In this document: piece after piece, positions 35,431-47,800 of the stretch | How the letters are laid out: each line of letters opens with the position of its first letter | How positions within the stretch are numbered: position 1 is the first letter of the stretch | DNA from: Echinococcus granulosus | Taxonomy: Eukaryota > Platyhelminthes > Cestoda > Cyclophyllidea > Taeniidae | Assembly: GCF_000524195.1 (NCBI RefSeq) | Contig: NW_020170504.1 | Span: 98,841-162,840 of the forward strand | Length of the DNA stretch: 64,000 bases | Reading direction: 5' to 3' | Program-made: the position numbers and the translations under genes | Notes under the pieces: model-generated | What the model saw: only the letters and a program-made list of their open reading frames with translations | What the model was told of the DNA's origin: nothing | Databases searched by the model: none

Positions 35431-36174
35431 GCGTCACTTTAATGAGAAGCTACCATAATTTGTTACTTGGAGAAGTCAGCCATACTGATTTACTGCTACT
35501 GCTTAAATACCCTTTAATCATATACATTATGCATTATATGTTGGATAATTCTCTCAATCGAATCCACCCCAAGTACTGAGGTTTTCATTTCCACCGATCT
35601 GTTTAAAAATGTGCCTAGGAGACGATTCTGTATGTGATTTTTAACAGTGACTCTTACGATATTGCAATCAGGTGCGAGCAGCTACAATGTCCCAGAACTT
35701 CAAAAAACGCCTCCACCTAGCAAGTGACATGACGCTGGATTTCACGAGCCAGTTTTGTCAAACTCACACTGTGACTTCTCACCTGGAACTTTATTGCGCC
35801 CAATATTTAATTAGGTAGCTTTAAATAGAAATTTAAAATTAATTTTCACACACTACAATGAACAAATCCTCCGGGTAGGTGTAGCAAGCACTAGGGCATA
35901 GTATTTGAAGCTACATTCACAGATGGCGAAGTTTTCAAGTTGGAAAAAAGATCCACATGGCAGATATGTTATTTTTGCTACAAACATCAATTTTTTGCCC
36001 CCATTAAATGAAAGGCTACGTCCAAAAGCGAGAGGACGCTCAAGGCACCATTTAGCTCAATTCCAAAGGCAACGTATTTGCTTTTAAGAAACCGAGTTTT
36101 GGAATTCCCTGCATTCGCAAAAGTGGTATTATTTACCACAGATGCAACGAAGTTCCCGGAAAAGTGTTCCAGGT

Positions 36175-36285
36175 CGTTTTTCAAGCAGGCCGATCGCGGG
36201 CGCGGAGTTACGAGCTTCACTATTGGTTAATTTATCCCTCTTCCGATTGGTTGTTCGCGGACCTCCGCAGTGATCGAACTGCCAT
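36175..36285. promoter_or_regulatory. Candidate CpG-rich CCAAT-box promoter
   Basis: A local CpG cluster (cgatcgcgggcgcgg) is followed by two ATTGG motifs at 36222-36226 and 36246-36250, 24 bp apart. These are inverted NF-Y boxes on the plus strand and direct CCAAT on the minus strand. It stands out from AT-rich flanks. It could start a leader exon of PNKP (minus) or an unknown plus-strand transcript. Confidence 0.35.
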
Positions 36286-36363
36286 GTTGGGTGTCGTTGC
36301 AGCATCCGAATTACTTCTAAGGGAGTTACAAATTATTTAGGTCAGGAAGTTGATTCATGGTGA

Positions 36364-36573
36364 ATTCGTGGAAAGGTTGAGAACTCCATTCGTGATGGGA
36401 TTGACGCTTGGGGAGTTGAAGAGCTGCGTAATATCGCACATCACCAGAATGAGTGCCGTGAATGGTGTCAGCTGAAAGACAGTCCACTAAAAAATGATTA
36501 TTACCTGTTTGATAAATATTATGCTCTAATATTCAGCTTTGTCGAGTTAGAAGCCTGCCAAAGACTCGCTTAA
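36364..36573 (+). CDS. Protein-like ORF without start, unknown
   Basis: Sixty-nine codons open after a TGA at 36361, ending TAA: GKVENSIRDGIDAWGVEELR, NIAHHQNECREWC, FDKYYALIFSFVELEACQRL. Composition is protein-like and the same frame is open for about 15 codons upstream of the TGA. The W...L...A...C..W spacing recalls the tail of some non-LTR retrotransposon polyproteins, but I cannot prove this. It may be an exon or a decayed element. Confidence 0.3.
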   Translation: MRGKVENSIRDGIDAWGVEELRNIAHHQNECREWCQLKDSPLKNDYYLFDKYYALIFSFVELEACQRLA

Positions 36574-37629
36574 GTGATACTCGTAAACTCTAAAAGTACT
36601 TCGTTCCTAGACTGATTGTTTTTATGGTTCATAGAACAAAGCCACTCTGTTAGCCAGGTTCTTTATCAGATGACACATTTCATCAACGTCGCCTCTAGGA
36701 GTGGATCCTTCGGTTTTATATATTATGCATTCTCTAGTCATTCTTGGCAGGTAGACCCTTTATTCCTTGTTGTTTCGAGGTGTCCACGCCACGACATAAG
36801 TTTCGTTTAAGTTCAGCTACACGCCAAAATACCATCTTTCTAATCTCTTCAACCTAATCATTCGTTTTGTGCTATTTATGAGAATTAATTGGCTTCACAA
36901 TGATAACGAAGATTATTTTGCGGAGGATGTGGATGTATCCGGTATTGTACAAGGCCCGCTCTTCGAAAGGCAAACCAAGAATGTTAGGGTGGTGACGTTG
37001 ACTACGCACTGGGAACTGCTTCACAAACCTAAATCACTTTTCCCCTTAAATTCACATTTCGGCTGGTGTATTCTCACGCCACACAAATTCTCACCACCCC
37101 ACTTATCAATCAGTTGGGTCCAGAGGTTGCCAACGTAGAGGGAAGATGCGAACTTTGAACTCGGTTTCAGTTTCATGAAAGTCGCTCTTCAAAAGTCCAT
37201 CTAGGGGCCAAAAAATAAGAACTGACCAGTGGAAACGTTGAGGCGGGGATTAAGGTTTCGCAAGGTAATCATAATTCCCTTCAATACTAACTTTAATCCC
37301 TGCCTAGATCTCTGACACGATCGACGAACCCCAAGACCGAAATTGGCACTGAACTCCATCCTCCATCAGCTCAACCCGTTATTCAGAGTTGCATACGCTG
37401 CAGCATTAGCTTCCCAACTAGTGGAGACCACGGAAATTGCCCTCCTAAAGCCAGCTCAAAACCGTCAAAGGTTTGATGAGAACCGATTCCTAACCATCCA
37501 AAATCACCTAGCATTTATCACTTTTTCCCCAGACGAAGAGTAGAAGGAAGAGCAAATGAGAAGAGGGCTAAGTGGTAGGGAGGTGGTTTTATAATGTCAA
37601 GAAAATATTCATGAAAAAATGATTCATGG

Positions 37630-37925
37630 ACATGTGTTTGTGTGTGTGTCTGTGGATTCCAAATTAAACACACATACGTGCACTAGCATACATAGGTATA
37701 CATAAAGGTATCATATAGAGGTAATAGATATTGGTAATAATATAAAGTGGGAATAAATGAAAATGGTCATTACTGGTATAAAACTCGAAGTAGACTGACA
37801 GACAGAAAGTAGGGTCGATAGAGGTGGTGGACGAGGAGGAGGCGGAGGCGGAGTAGGGATGGCAGTATGACGGTCATAAATATACTCACACACACCCATC
37901 CACCCACCCTCAGAGTCACGTGTAA
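37630..37925. repeat. GT/CA-rich low complexity
   Basis: Short GT runs (tgtgtttgtgtgtgtgtctg), GGAGGCGGAGGCGG and a CACACACACC tract lie in the stretch downstream of the gene 3 stop codon. Any frames here are compositional. Confidence 0.6.
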
Positions 37926-38601
37926 AATTAGGATCTACGCTTACTGAAATTCATCTAGTGACGCGTCTTGCATGTTGAGATCGCTAGTGATAGTCAGAGA
38001 GAGAGGGTGAGCGCCAGGAGAAGTAGATGTGTTGCATGATGTCAATATCAAAAATAGCGATGGGGAGGAGGAGTACTAGTGTTGTTTCCAATATTAACAA
38101 TAATTAGTAGTAGTCATAATAAATATTAATAGTAGCATCGGTGGCAGTGGCGGTGGTTGTGGATGTCTAAGCAGTTGTAAAAAAACGAGAGAGGAGGAGA
38201 GGAAAGTCAGCAAACAAAACGCGCGAAAATGGCAAAATGAGGTGTCGAAAGCCTACATGGCAAAAGATGGGTACAAAAGGAGAACGCGCGCAAACAAACA
38301 GATCTTGTTTTCGTTTTGTGGTTTTTTCTTCGCCCAATTGATACTAAAAACACAGAAATGGATAGGACAAAGAGAGAGACAAAAAAGAGCAGAATAAATG
38401 AAAAGGCGTCAGCAGTGACATTGGTGACGGAGACAATCCTATGCGAAAAACGTAAATGCCTAGACCAATCAAACAATCAACTGATCGACAGGTGGATAGA
38501 TGGGATGGGTGGAAAGGAAGGGGGATGTGGGCATATAGTTGGAGGTTTCAGGTGGATGCAGAGAATCGGCTTCCCTGAGAGAATGCCATGGTGTGCACGG
38601 T

Positions 38602-38844
38602 CTAAGGATTCAGAATGTTGCTATTGCCGTTATTGTTGATGTTGCCGACGCTGGATGAATGTTCAATCGCATGCTGGTGCTGCTGGTGGTGATGATGATG
38701 CTGTCGGTGGTGATGGGAGGAGGAAAAGAGCGTAAGTCGAAGATCGTCCTCGAAGGAGGTGCTCTCTTCCATAGCACCCAGGCGTGATTGGTCCTCCTCT
38801 TCCAGATCTTCCAAGACTCCACCGCCACTCCACGACCCTGGAGG
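38602..38844 (-). CDS. Gene 3 terminal exon, acidic and His-rich
   Basis: Starts phase 0 after tctctgtag and ends TAG: GVLEDLEEEDQSRLGAMEES, FEDDLRLTLFSSS, then HHHRQHHHHHQQHQH and a short Asn-rich tail. The His/Gln run is encoded by CAT/CAC/CAG repeats. A competing open frame overlaps, but only this one joins the previous exon in phase. Confidence 0.65.
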   Translation of the reverse strand, partial: PPGSWSGGGVLEDLEEEDQSRLGAMEESTSFEDDLRLTLFSSSHHHRQHHHHHQQHQHAIEHSSSVGNINNNGNSNILNP

Positions 38845-41800
38845 CTACAGAGAATAGCTCACATCACCATCCAATTATATTGCTTGAATTGTTTGCGGAT
38901 GGACAGATCAAGTTGATTTATGCTCCCATCATTAGTAATAATCAGGACAAATGTGCGTACTCACATTGGAGCAAGATTTGCGTCTCAACGAGGATGGTCG
39001 TTTTGTAACTGACGCAGCGGGGGTTGTGGTGGAGGCACCAGTGGAGCCGGTGATGCCATCGCTGCTGAGCGCTGATCGCACTGTTGGGTCGTAGAGCAGC
39101 ACACGCAACAGATCATTGAGGAAGGTGAGACTGGCGTCCCGAGCTGACGAGGGTGTTGTCGTTCCTGTTGCAGTCGCCGAGGGTGGTGTCAGTGGTGGCT
39201 TTTCCTGCAATCGGCGAACTTCCGCAAGGTGGTTAAAAAGGATCATCACAATCTGACGCACCACCAACTGCAGTCCCAATGTCTGCTGTGTCTGTTCCGC
39301 ACACTCACAGCGCAGTGCTTCAAGATCTTGAAGGCTCTTGAAAGGATAAAATAAGTTGGCTGGATTATAGTAGAATTATGCTTGTTGTGATCGTCTACAA
39401 CTTTGTGCGCGTCAGTGCATTTCATCCAGTAGTGGACGTGGCATCTAGAACTTTGAGACTCAAATTTACGAGATGGAACGAGGATACAGTCTCATCATAG
39501 CACTATCGTTCCTCTAATAACTTCTGTTTCGACCTCTTGTGCCAGCCAAAGCACGGATCAATGCCGTCCTTTATGATTCGGCCTGTATGATGGTGGCAAG
39601 TACCTGTCGCCCAGCCCTTCTGTTCACCCATAATACGGCCACTTCAGAAACTCCCGTCTTATAATGCCTTCGCGCTAAGTGGGGTCCTCTGGGCTAGTAG
39701 TCAATAGGTACTAAAGCAGGTATAGATTAAGTACTCACCCAGAAAGTATACTTTAGCTACTTTTTAAGGGATCAACCGCATATACAGCTAACAAATTTAG
39801 ATTCTGTATAGTCTTATAGGCAACCCAAATCGAGATTTAAACAATCGTCCTGGGTACAATTAAATGGTATATTTAACCAATTTTAATTAGCCCTCAACCC
39901 AACCCACAGGGCCATGAGAAACCTCAATTAATGCAGTCGTTTAACCGCTTTTTCTTACCATATTTACGCAAGCGTAATACCTTATTTAACTATCACCATG
40001 GTTGCAAGTAACGTAGAGTAGACCAATCAAAACGCTCAGTCAAGGCCAGACTAAGTTATCCGCTCTCCTTCTCCGCAGTTGCATAACGAAGTCACATTAT
40101 AAGTATGCACACATCTCCGATTCATCCAAATGAACTGTTGGACAATGCTGTCGGGTTGTTTGTTGTTTGAGCCCTCCGACAAGGGAGGTTAAACACATAC
40201 ACACACCCAAGTCGACAGGAATAAACAAATAAAGGAAATTAACGAGTACAGAAGCTTGGAGAGATAGAAAATCATTTCAAGTACAAACAGAAATTATGAG
40301 CGTTGTTCATAGCTAGTTACAGCTTTATAATACTTCACTGAAGGGCTCTTAATTGGTTGGCATCTCAACAGCCACAATTCCATATTTATGGCAACAACAA
40401 GAACTACGACGCATTGAAACAGATTATAAAACTGTTTGACGCCCTAATTCGTTCTTACTGGTAGTTGAAACAAACGTCATTCGTCCACTGTCAGTAAGAG
40501 TCCAGAGAGTCGAGAGTCCAGACAATGGAGAGTAAAGACTCAAGAATGGAGAATCGAAAGATATCCAAAATTGAGCCAGGGTTAAACTATTTTGGCCACA
40601 AATGAGCTGTTCACAGTGTGTTCAAAGTGATATCATAAAACGCAAGGTCACAACATGAGCTCAAATGTAGCGATTTGAGCCCATGCTCAAGCCTAAGTTT
40701 GCCGGTTGGGTGTGAGTGTTTAACAAAGGCAATTATTTTTATCCTTCCACCTTTTTTGTGTGCTGGAATGAAGGAAGATAAATTTAGGACTAAAGACCTT
40801 TAATCTTGTTCCAAGCTGGAAAAATTATGGATTTTCACCTACGAAGGGAAGAATGGCAAAACATCTTAAATGGAATTCAACCAATCGTTCTGAAAAATTA
40901 CATCTGCATCCCCTGCAGAAGATGCCGACATGGGAACAGCAAATTGTTCTAAACTACTAAACTAAGCGAATCACAGTCAAAATCCCCTTATTTCATAACT
41001 AATCCCCTGATCCACCACAAAAACCCACCGATAGAAAATGACTTAATTCAGAAGCTAACCATGGAAGCAGGGAGGACACGTAGAAGCACGTCACTTACAG
41101 CATTTAACTTGCATCGTGTCTCTTCCAGCTCCTGTCTCAGAGCTAGACGTTCCAAATCGGGGGCGGTAGTAGTACTGAAAGGCGAGGAATGAAGCAGGAC
41201 AGGTGATTGGGTGGTAGGGAGTGAGAAGGTGTTCGTCTTGTCCACATCGCCCAATCCCGTTGTTGCAGCAGTTGACGTCATTGTTCCCGCTACGGCTGCC
41301 GCCGTTGTTGCCGATGTCGTCGTAGACGCTGGATGGTTAGGCAGGAGGCTTTGAGCTTGGTAGACGTTGGCCAGGAGCTGAAAATGGGGAAAAACAAGTT
41401 CGGAATTATCCCTCAATAAGTCATAATGGCTAACAAACCGAAGGGCGGGCCGGGAAATTAATGGCCGGGGTTCATGCCTCCATCATGGTGGCTGCTTCGT
41501 TAAATACCGTGGTTCAGGTATAGTAAGATTGGGTAAAAATAACTGATTCACTCATGCTTATCAGCCTTCTGACCTTTAAAATAACATTCTCAAGTAAGTT
41601 TTGTTAACAGTTGCTCAGTCCTTAACAAAAACGCCCCTTACCAACGCCAAATCAATGTTGAGGCAAAAGGAAGTACTGTGGAGGTTCTGCAATACCAAAT
41701 GCAGAAGCTTGGGCAAAAGCCTCGCAATCGACAAGAAAGGCATCTTTAGGAAAAGTTTTCTCATTTTAATGGCCGCTTGTCCGGCGAAAGCAAGTCAAAA

Positions 41801-44800
41801 AAGCGGCAGCCAATTATAATATGAGGTGGGATTTGTAAAACTGCAGAGGAAACAGGTAGAATTGTTTCACTCAACTGTTGTGATGAAAAGGCAACCTTGA
41901 CAGGTTATTAAAGATCTACAGTCGGAACTCGGAAGTGATTTACAACTTCAAGAGGAATCCTTTTAGAAGTGTAGCGGATCTGTCATTCATGTCATCTGAT
42001 GTCAACATAGATCTCCATACCATTGATGCAATCCATCACCAGCAAAATAACACCTGAGGCCCAACTATGAATTTATTAATAAATGAGAAAAAGGTTAGTC
42101 AAGGTTATCCACTGCCACCGTAATGCACTTACATCTGAGTTTTTTCTCACCTATTGGAAGCCAACATAAGAGTCACTTTCGAGGAGGCTGTACGCACCAA
42201 GCTTGCAAGCAGCTCCACTTCAACCGACGTACAAAGGCAAAGAAAAAGCGAACCTGCCGGTGAAGGAAATATGGGCCAATTGCAGGAGTCTAAATGCGGT
42301 GTTTGAGATGCCACTTAACCTTTTAAACACAGGGTTCGGTATCAAGGAGGTTGATGAATGGACGCCTTCAGAGAGCTACATTAAACGATTTGGCGGGTTC
42401 CATTACACATGAAAAAGTTGGAGATGGCAGATTTGAAGGATCTTCGAAACCGTCAGGGGGAATTTAATGTGCACAGGTGTCAATACAGTCTGTTGGACGG
42501 ATGAAATTATTGACATGAAGCAAACTGCCACTCCATGAATCAACCTTCAAGATGATAGCATGGAGTTTCTTTTAGTTTCTCAGTTCACAAATAATAGAGC
42601 CTCTTCCAAACTCTTATGCTCCACAACGTCATCAGGAATGAATTGGGCATCGGCCCACTCAGTTCGAAACGACAACACTTCCGACTTTGCTGGCTGGGTG
42701 TGACACCAAACCGTCGTAGAAAGAGGCATCTGTTGTGGATGTCGAGAAGAAGCTCTACGAAAATCACGTTGAATTTCGGCAGTTATCTCAGCCTCAGGCA
42801 GTGGTTGAGCGAGGTCACTTTTGAATATATTATGAGCGTCCATGCAACAACTGTACCATGCCGATGTGAAATTACGAAATTATGGGCAGTATTTCATAGC
42901 CCAACACCTCCCCCCGGTTCAAAGAGTTGGGAATGGCCTTGGTAGGCAGCATGTTAGCAATGACAGGGCAGGACAACGGGAAGAAGAAAGTCAAGGCGAA
43001 GCTTCAAAGAGCTTCTCATGGGATGTGCTCGCAGTAGAACTTCAATAAGCCGTGAACCTTGATTAGCAAACAAACCCTGACAACACAGTTTGCGACGATT
43101 AAGTGGCAGATAAGCCCATAGACATTTGAAAAATATCCAAATAAGGCTAAACATTACATTTCACAGTGATTAATAAGAATGTAAAGGACGCTTAGGTCAA
43201 GTTGGGATGTATACAGCCCATCGATCATTCTATTTATGCTCCAAGTCCACTAGAAGGTAGCACCTCAACAATGAAGTTGGTTCTAGGCCCATCAACCTTA
43301 TGATACCTTCTGGGATAACTGAGGTCCCACAGACTTTACGAAGGCGCCGACAGTGGTGCCGAACTAGGTGCTCCCACTTTAACAATGCGGTGAAGACTTT
43401 AAATTAATTACGGCTCGCTTTCCAAATGATTTCATAAGGCAAGGTTTTTGTAGTAGAAAAAAATAGTCACGTCTAAAAAGGAATTGAGTCAATCTCAATT
43501 ATCCAAGAAGCACGGCTTTCCACTTACAGTGTCACTAAGGCTATCACAATCGCCCCTGCGTTAGGTGGTACCAAAATAAATGTGGTTTGGAGTTAAAAAT
43601 GGCATCAAAAAATACATATACTTTCTAAACAATTAAGCAATGGCAAAGGAGGCGAAGAAAACGAAGTCATGTGGAAATTGACTGTAAAGTAAAAGCGAAT
43701 TTGTATGAGTCGACGAAGACCGCGGGAGTGACGCTACGTTGTGGACCGATTAAAAATTTGGAAGCAGGTCACAATTATGTCAAATTTGGATGCAAAACTT
43801 GTGAATTCACTTTCACATATTAGTGTAAATAATGACCGATAGTAGCTCTCTGAAAGATGAAATAACCAATTAAATCGACAAGAGGTGGGCCCGCGAAAAT
43901 TAAATGCTTTGGACTATTACAGTTATATAATGAAAGCTTGGAGCACTAACTCACGCATTAAATAACCACCAAAGTTAGAATAACCCGTAAGTGTGGACTG
44001 CTAAAACCCAGTTTGATTGAGATCCTTTTTTCGTGGAAAAACGTAATTCAGTAATTTACCACTTTCTATGCTCCTCCTTCATTAGGAGGGAATTTATTTT
44101 TACCAAATTCCAGTCTCAAACAAGACAGTCCGCCATTACAATGTCTGGACCTACTTTTGGACTTTAACCGACAGAGCATAAAATGAATGGGAGAACAAAA
44201 TAAAGACCCTTGCTATACCCCTAATACGCTAGTGGCTACCATGACAATCGCCTTGTGATAATGTCGCAGTCAATAGTAAAGGGGAAAAAAATACTGAATT
44301 TTTCCTTCAAAGTGAGCTTTCTAAACCATTGGAGTAATTAATTCGGCTTGATAATGGCAACATTGTGGGAAGTAAAAATGAGGAGGGGATAAGCCTGCTT
44401 CCAAATGACTCCCCCCCACAGGAGAAGGAAAGATAGGTATAATAGTAGGAGGGATCTCATTTCAAACCACGATATAGAAATAAGGAGCCTTTTCGTTTTA
44501 AAAAAAAAGCATAATCCTTTTTGTTCCTGCCCTCAAAGCCGAGTAAAAATCACTTAAATGCCAGAACAGATCAAAGCGGGGAGGTAGTTCTAAGAAGCAC
44601 AAGGTGCGAGGCTCAGGAGAAGACGTGATCTATGTGGTAGAATTTCAGCCATTTACATAAATCTTTCCAGTCTCGTGAGATTCCGCCTCCACATTGGCGT
44701 CTAGAGCCCCGCTCTTCCCCACCTACCCCAACCAGCTCGCAGTCTTAGGCACTAGTAACTCGGGTGATATGTCGGTAAAAGTGTTGGCGAATTCACTCGA

Positions 44801-47800
44801 ATGGAATACAATAACCTCATCGAAGAAGGTAACTAATATGGGTGGCTGAGTCACGGGAGACTAAAATGCCCGTCAAAACAAAGAATGCGCTAGTAAATTA
44901 TGATTCCATTAAAGGCTGTTTATTAACTATAAAACCGGGCTAAATTCCTGGCTGAGAATGGCATAGCAACCACGAAATTAAGGAAGTCGTAACACAATTA
45001 TCTTTTAAAAATATCAAAGGTAGCTACGTAGTAGAATGGCATTCGGTTTAGTTGTGTATCTGAACTTTAATTTTCCCGCTACTGGTCTCACAGGCCTCCT
45101 GTAAGTTCGTTTGGCTTTTCACTTCTTCAGGGTTGGCTTGGACGCCACAGCCAAAACCTCTCCATAAATGTAATCTATGAAATTCAAATTTTGTATCTGG
45201 ATTGCTTATTTACTTTCGCTAATACCAATTTGACAATTCCACATTAACTTCTAGCTTCTAAAATGGTTGAGTCCAAATTATAACAGCAAAGTAGTGAATC
45301 AGCACTAAGGACGTTCTTCAATTTCTAGCGAATTTAATAATTATCATTATAGACAACGGTAAACTGTTGATACTTAATAAAATGAAACACGGAATAGGCC
45401 TTTTCAAGGTGACCACGATAGTGGCGGCAGTCCTTAATTCGCTGGCTAATGAATGGTCTAGCTGATTTACAAATCCCATTAAATCAAGCCCCTCCTTCCC
45501 ATATATGCGTGACGCTGCTTCTGCTGCCTGAGCCGGTGTAGCAGACAGCATAACACAGGCGCGTGCGTGCGCGCTCTCACACGGTTACCACGTCGACAGA
45601 CGTCAAGGTCGCGGATCACGCATTTTTGCAAGTGTAACCCGTGTGTGTTTGTGTTCGTGGCGGGGAAATCAAGCCCCTCTGCGCATTTGTACTTTTCAAG
45701 TAAACCAAAAGAACTGGGAGAGGGGTAGTTTGTGACATCAGATTTACATAGACACCCTACGCCTTACTTGTGAGGACTTGGGTGAAGAGATTTGCGTTTG
45801 ATTTCAACTTCACTAAGCGATACGAAATCATAAGACGGCTCCGTAGTTGAATTTAAGCACAAGCATCAATAAAAGGGAGATCTGCCCGTCATTTGTCAAG
45901 AGGAATGGACGCTATTGGAACCACAAATCCTTGATAGTAATTGGTCTTTTTAAGGTACTTAACAATGGTTTTTGTAGAATAATATTTATAGAATAGCATT
46001 CTCTGATCCTATTAAAATAAAATATCATTGAAATGGGAATTGAGCACCTATTGGCTTGAGGAAAATCCACCAATGCCATTGAAGAAACCCATCTTTGGAT
46101 CAACACGACGCTGATTGGCCACCTCAAGGTCAAATAAACACGAAGTTTAGTAGTGCGAGGTAACGAGGGGTATTTTCAGAGCACGTTAAGCATGAAGAGT
46201 CATCTAAAAAGACTAGTTCTAGTGTAAAATTAAAACAGTATGCCCTTTCAATGCGATAGTTGTGGCAGGTGTCTACTACCTCCGATTTCATTGAGCGCGG
46301 AGCTTACATAAAGTAAGATGATGGCATTGCTTAGGGTTTTGCCCCTAATTGAATCTAGGCCAAACTGCTACTAAAATCGGATTTTACGAGTCATTAAACT
46401 AGGCTAAGTAGACCGAAAAGGATATTTAACCCGTCTCACGTTGATTGATTCTTTCAAGGTCACTTCCAGAGGAACTACTGAGTACGTCAAAGGTGACACC
46501 TCTTTTGACTTATCTTAAATATGAGGAAATCACTAAGGAAAATTAGATGATCTTGTACAAAATTACACTCATGACTAATGTATCAGTGTTTGATACACCG
46601 CACTTTCGTTTCCCGCAAAACTGTTTCGAGTTCACAAGCATTTAAAAATAGGCCATGTTCCTTTATGCCCCACCTATTAAGTAAATGGATCATTAAGTTC
46701 CTTGGTATTCAAACCAAATCAACTAACTCCACTGTTGCTGAACCAGCGAATCATTGTAGAGGATAAAGCGCATATCCTGTTCATGGGGAAAAAAGGATGG
46801 TCTTAAAATCCTTGTTCCGCATTGAAAAGTGGGCGTGGAATAGAGTGATGGAGAAGGGGAAAGCCAATCTAAGCAGTGTTCTTGATGTCAGAAAGAGTTG
46901 GGTAGAGAGAGAAAGGTGAGTTACAACCTTGAGCTCCATTGACTTTGACAACACAGCCCATCATTGGGCCATCTGGCCTACCTTCAAAGCCGACCAATGG
47001 AGTGAGCAATCGTAATAATCGAAGAAAGAACCACTAAGAGGAGAGATGTCAAAAGCAGACAATTGATTTCTTCTAGAAGGCTCACAGTCTCATTAGCAAC
47101 AAACCAGAAGAAAATCACACAATTTTCAACCAATCGCAGATGAGATAAGAAATGTGAGTCAAAATGCATCAGGTCGAGAAGGAAATTCTGGCTACTATAG
47201 CCTAATTTGATGTCAGTTTCTGAACCTGTCAAGAGAAAAAATCCCTTGCCAAGTAGGTTCCGTTCAACTCATTGTTATGGAAAAGTAGAAGGTCCTTTGT
47301 TCAAAATAAACTTCAGGGATTTATTTATCCATTCACAGAAACTCCAGTCACTATGTTTGCGCAGAATAAGATAAAGGTTATAAAAATGCTAAAATTCTGG
47401 ACACTTTGAAGGAGTTTTCTCCTTGACGAAAAGCATGGCGTATTTGAACTCTCCGAATGACAGACTATGAAAAGCCAGTGAGGTTGTTGTGAAGTTTTGC
47501 CGTAAAAAGACTAAAGGAATTCACGCAAAATATTCACCCACCTACATTCCAAAGCCACATTTAGAGCTTTTGCTAGCTCGGACATTCAGGAAGTAATTAC
47601 AGATTCAAATTTCTCCTCAAAAAAAGGTGATTACATACATACAAAGTGAAACAGTTGTTAAAGAGGGAATGGCCACTACTATTGCGGATGTGGATTGCTA
47701 GTAACCATAGTAGTTACAAGCATCACCTCTTTGCTGCCCAATTGATGTGTTTAAATTTCTCCCTAATCCCCCGGAAAAAGAAAAAAAAGAAACATGAAGG

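Larger units (their letters stand above)
33215..38601. other. Intergenic region, PNKP to gene 3
   Basis: Contains the presumed PNKP upstream region and the presumed 3'UTR of gene 3. 33.2-35.1 kb is AT-rich with nothing I can support. 35.1-37.6 kb holds several protein-like frames and a CCAAT-box patch. 37.6-38.6 kb is GT/GA-rich low complexity. Confidence 0.6.

Noticed and set aside
45318..45551. Frame with AAEAASRIYGKEGLDLMGFV
   Set aside because: Looked like a possible extra gene 3 exon, but it has no adequate acceptor, the only nearby donor is poor, and phase does not require an exon here.
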